From positions 1 to 5,757 of the forward strand of contig JBAZKK010000045.1 of the NCBI GenBank assembly GCA_041650795.1: a DNA stretch of 5,757 nt, written 5' to 3'. Positions 3,258-5,757 of this stretch are shown piece by piece. Numbering within the stretch: the stretch's first letter is position 1; every line of letters begins with the position of its first letter. The stretch comes from JBAZKK01 sp041650795. GTDB taxonomy: Bacteria; Omnitrophota; Gorgyraeia; Gygaellales; Profunditerraquicolaceae. A program made the translations under genes and the position numbers. A model generated the notes under the pieces. It saw only the letters and a list, made by a program, of their open reading frames with translations, was not told where the DNA came from and ran no database searches.

Positions 3258-5757
3258 TTATTTTTTCTTTCCGGAGCTCTTTTTATTAGGAGACCTCTCC
3301 TTTAATACCGCCTGGGCTGCCGCCAGCCTTGCAATCGGCACGCGAAAAGGAGAACAGCTCACGTAATCCATGCCTACGCAATGGCAGAATTCCACTGAGC
3401 GCGGTTCGCCTCCGTGCTCGCCGCAAATGCCGACCTCCAGGCTTTTATTGGTAGAGCGACCGCGCTGGATGCCGATCCGGATAAGCTGGCCGATACCTTC
3501 CTGGTCAATGCTCTGGAACGGGTCTTCCGGCAAGATTCCCTTCTTAAGGTAATCAGGCAGGAAGGCGCCGATATCGTCGCGGGAAAAACCAAACCCCATC
3601 TGGGTAAGGTCATTGGTGCCGAAAGAAAAGAACTGCGCGACTGTTGCGATTTTATCAGCCACCAATGCAGCCCTGGGTATTTCAATCATGGTGCCGAACA
3701 TGTGCCTGATTTTTTTGAGCCCGTATTTCACAAGGACTTCTCCGTAAACCTTCTTGGCGATTGCAAGCTGGTCCTTAAGCTCACCGACATCGCATACTAC
3801 GGGCACCATAATCTCGGGGTAAGGCTTCTTGCCTTCCCGGATTAACTCCGCGGCAGACTCGAAGATGGCGCGGATCTGCATGGCGCTTACCTCGGGGTAA
3901 GTTACCCCTAGGCGCACTCCGCGATGCCCCATCATGGGATTGGATTCATGTAAGGCTGCGGCGCGGCTGGAAAGCTCATCCATACTGATATTCAGGTCGC
4001 GGGCGAGTTCCTCAAGCTTGACAGGATCGCGCGGCACAAATTCATGCAGCGGCGGGTCCAGCAAGCGGATTACCACCGGAAAACCGTCCATGGCCTCTAG
4101 GGTCCCCTTGATGTCTTTTTTCACGAAAGGATAGAGCTCATTAATAGCGACCTCCCTCTCCTGGAGGGTATTGGAGACAATCATTTTGCGCAAGATAAAG
4201 AGCGGCTCATCCGAACCTTTTCCGTAGAACATATGCTCGGTTCGGAACAGGCCGATGCCTTCGGCACCGAACTGCCTGGCCTTGGCGGCATCGTCCGGGC
4301 TTTCGGCATTAGTGCGGATGCCGAGCTTCCTGATAGAATCGCAGATTTTCAGGAACCCGTTAAGCAGGACATTTTCCTCGGTCGCATCCATCATTGGAAG
4401 CTGGCCGTTATAAACATTCCCCTTGGTGCCGTTTAAGGTTAACCAGTCCCCCTCCTTAAAGACTTTATCCCCTGAATGCAGCTCTCTGGCGTCGTAATCA
4501 ACGTGCAACGACCCGCACCCGACAATGCAGCACTTGCCCCAACCGCGAGCAACCAGTGCGGCGTGCGAAGTCATCCCGCCGCGGGCGGTCAGGATAGCCT
4601 GGGCAGCGCGCATACCTTCGACGTCTTCCGGGTTGGTCTCTTCGCGAACCAGGATCACCTTCTTGCCCTGCTTGGCCCACTCTACGGCGTCCTTGGCGCT
4701 GAAAACAATCTGTCCGCAGGCTCCGCCCGGGCCGGCAGGCAAGCCTTTAGCTAAAGGCCGGTTCGCCAATTCCGCGTTAGGATTGATGATCGGGTGCAAC
4801 AGCTCATCCAGCTGCGCCGGGGTTACGCGCATAACCACGTCTTCCTTTTTGATGAGCTTTTCCTTGAACATCTCCATGCCCATGCGTACTGCGGCCGGGC
4901 CATTGCGTTTTCCGGAACGGCATTGCAGCATGAAGAGCCTCCCCTTTTCGATCGTAAATTCGATATCCTGCATGTCGCGATAGTGATTCTCCAGGCGCCT
5001 GCGGAAATCCAGCAGATTCCGGTAGATCGCTGGCATAAGGTTTTCCAGGGTTTTTAAATCCTTATTGTGCTCGGATTTGGAGTATTCGTTAATCGGGGCC
5101 GGGGTGCGGATACCCGCCACCACGTCCTCACCCTGGGCATTAACGAGGTATTCGCCGTAGAATCCGTTCTCCCCGTTACCGGGATTACGGGTAAAAGCAA
5201 CGCCGGTGGCAGAATCACTCCCCATATTTCCAAAAACCATTGTCTGGACGTTTACTGCCGTACCCCACTCGTCCGGGATGCCTTCGATACGACGGTAGCT
5301 TACGGCGCGTTTTCCATTCCAGGAAGAAAATACCGCCCCGATCCCTCCCCAGAGCTGCTGCATTGGTTCATCCGGGAATTCTTTGCCCAGAACCTCCTTC
5401 ACCTTGTCCTTAAACATGCTGCAGAGCTCTTTAAGGTCGGCGGTCGTCAAATCCGTATCGCTGGAATACCCCTTTTCTTTCTTTGTTCGGGCCATAATCT
5501 TTTCCAACTGCTTGCGGATGCCGGATTCGTCATCCTTTGGCTCTATGCCGGCGGCTTTCTCCATGACAACATCGGAATACATCATAATCAAGCGCCGATA
5601 GGCATCATAAACAAAGCGCTCGTTACCGTTACTCTGCTTAATTAGGCCGGGGATGGTTCTTTCGGTCAGGCCTACGTTAAGGACGGTCTCCATCATCCCG
5701 GGCATGGATTTACGCGCACCGGAACGAACCGAAACCAAAAGAGGGTTTTCGGCATCG
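3258..5757 (-). CDS. ppdK: Pyruvate, phosphate dikinase (5' end outside window)
   Basis: Catalyses ATP + Pi + pyruvate to AMP + PPi + PEP, reversibly, in the cytoplasm. The frame is open to the right edge: the first complete codons give DAENPLLVSVRSGARKSMPG, the canonical segment about 80-90 residues into the family, so the TTG at 5738 is not the start. Residues counted from that Asp: ATP-grasp nucleotide-binding domain to about 285, ending DIEFTIEKGRLFMLQCRSGKR; swivelling phosphohistidine domain with GGMTSHAALVARG and catalytic His398 (codon 4563-4565); PEP/pyruvate TIM barrel with FRTEHMF (Arg505), VIRLLDPPLHEF, TMIEIPRAAL (Glu692), SFGTNDLTQ (Asn715-Asp716) and CGEHGGEP with proton-donor Cys778 (codon 3423-3425). 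All key residues are present, so the enzyme should be active. The C-terminus ends in a lysine-rich tail (SPNKKSSGKKK). The visible 832 residues suggest a full length a little over 900, slightly longer than the 874 of the Clostridium symbiosum enzyme. It is first in the visible operon with the sigma factor and apt. Confidence 0.97.
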   Translation of the reverse strand, partial: DAENPLLVSVRSGARKSMPGMMETVLNVGLTERTIPGLIKQSNGNERFVYDAYRRLIMMYSDVVMEKAAGIEPKDDESGIRKQLEKIMARTKKEKGYSSDTDLTTADLKELCSMFKDKVKEVLGKEFPDEPMQQLWGGIGAVFSSWNGKRAVSYRRIEGIPDEWGTAVNVQTMVFGNMGSDSATGVAFTRNPGNGENGFYGEYLVNAQGEDVVAGIRTPAPINEYSKSEHNKDLKTLENLMPAIYRNLLDFRRRLENHYRDMQDIEFTIEKGRLFMLQCRSGKRNGPAAVRMGMEMFKEKLIKKEDVVMRVTPAQLDELLHPIINPNAELANRPLAKGLPAGPGGACGQIVFSAKDAVEWAKQGKKVILVREETNPEDVEGMRAAQAILTARGGMTSHAALVARGWGKCCIVGCGSLHVDYDARELHSGDKVFKEGDWLTLNGTKGNVYNGQLPMMDATEENVLLNGFLKICDSIRKLGIRTNAESPDDAAKARQFGAEGIGLFRTEHMFYGKGSDEPLFILRKMIVSNTLQEREVAINELYPFVKKDIKGTLEAMDGFPVVIRLLDPPLHEFVPRDPVKLEELARDLNISMDELSSRAAALHESNPMMGHRGVRLGVTYPEVSAMQIRAIFESAAELIREGKKPYPEIMVPVVCDVGELKDQLAIAKKVYGEVLVKYGLKKIRHMFGTMIEIPRAALVADKIATVAQFFSFGTNDLTQMGFGFSRDDIGAFLPDYLKKGILPEDPFQSIDQEGIGQLIRIGIQRGRSTNKSLEVGICGEHGGEPRSVEFCHCVGMDYVSCSPFRVPIARLAAAQAVLKERSPNKKSSGKKK

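Noticed and set aside
3414..3845. Plus-strand open frame (143 codons) opposite the ppdK 3' part
   Set aside because: Antisense shadow over the conserved PEP/pyruvate domain, without a family motif or ribosome binding site that I can see.
5067..5645. Long plus-strand open frame (192 codons) opposite ppdK
   Set aside because: It lies fully antisense to highly conserved PPDK sequence, and its peptide resembles no known domain; such frames are common opposite conserved genes.
5736..5738. TTG start codon for ppdK
   Set aside because: The frame continues upstream with the conserved residues DAENPL and about 80-90 family residues are missing; the true start is outside the window.
1..5757. CRISPR array or phage genes
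   Set aside because: No regularly spaced repeats and no integrase, transposase, capsid or defence-type gene are present.

Overview
The window looks like chromosomal DNA of a Gram-negative-type bacterium with roughly balanced base composition. The envelope evidence is one clear lipoprotein signal peptide and one Sec signal peptide that starts a probable outer-membrane protein. The style of the proteins (PPDK with a lysine-rich tail, a short RpoD-like sigma factor, a 'histidinol phosphatase-like' PHP protein, a porin-like N-terminus) reminds me of uncultured PVC-side lineages such as Omnitrophota. That placement is an impression, not something the sequence proves. All recognisable genes lie on the minus strand, so transcription runs from the right edge to the left.

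Right part (3258-5757): the 3' nine-tenths of a pyruvate, phosphate dikinase gene (ppdK), with its 5' end outside the window. Three bases after its stop comes a 273-residue sigma-70 family factor (2433-3254) without region 1.1. Its last 11 bases overlap adenine phosphoribosyltransferase (apt, 1904-2443). The three genes look like one translationally coupled operon. PPDK interconverts ATP + Pi + pyruvate with AMP + PPi + PEP, and Apt releases AMP + PPi, so the two enzymes share two metabolites.

Middle (1622-1903): a short GC-rich hairpin, then a complete tRNA-Arg(CCT) with encoded CCA, then about 120 bases of unusual DNA. This DNA contains a 19-base direct copy of the tRNA 3' end, a 10-base inverted copy of the T-arm, and three perfect hairpins in a row between them. 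It looks like a miniature element or a tRNA-derived rearrangement. It is the most unusual DNA in the window, and it supplies the ribosome binding site of the next gene.

Left-middle (475-1621): a PHP-domain metal-dependent phosphoesterase, then 16 bases later a small lipoprotein of unknown function; these two probably share a transcript.

Left edge (1-474): an intergenic region with a good sigma-70 promoter (A-tract, TTGACA, 17-base spacer, extended -10), then a leader of about 185 nt with three predicted stems, then the first 65 codons of an exported, probably beta-barrel protein that runs off the left edge. No coding gene on the plus strand is supported.
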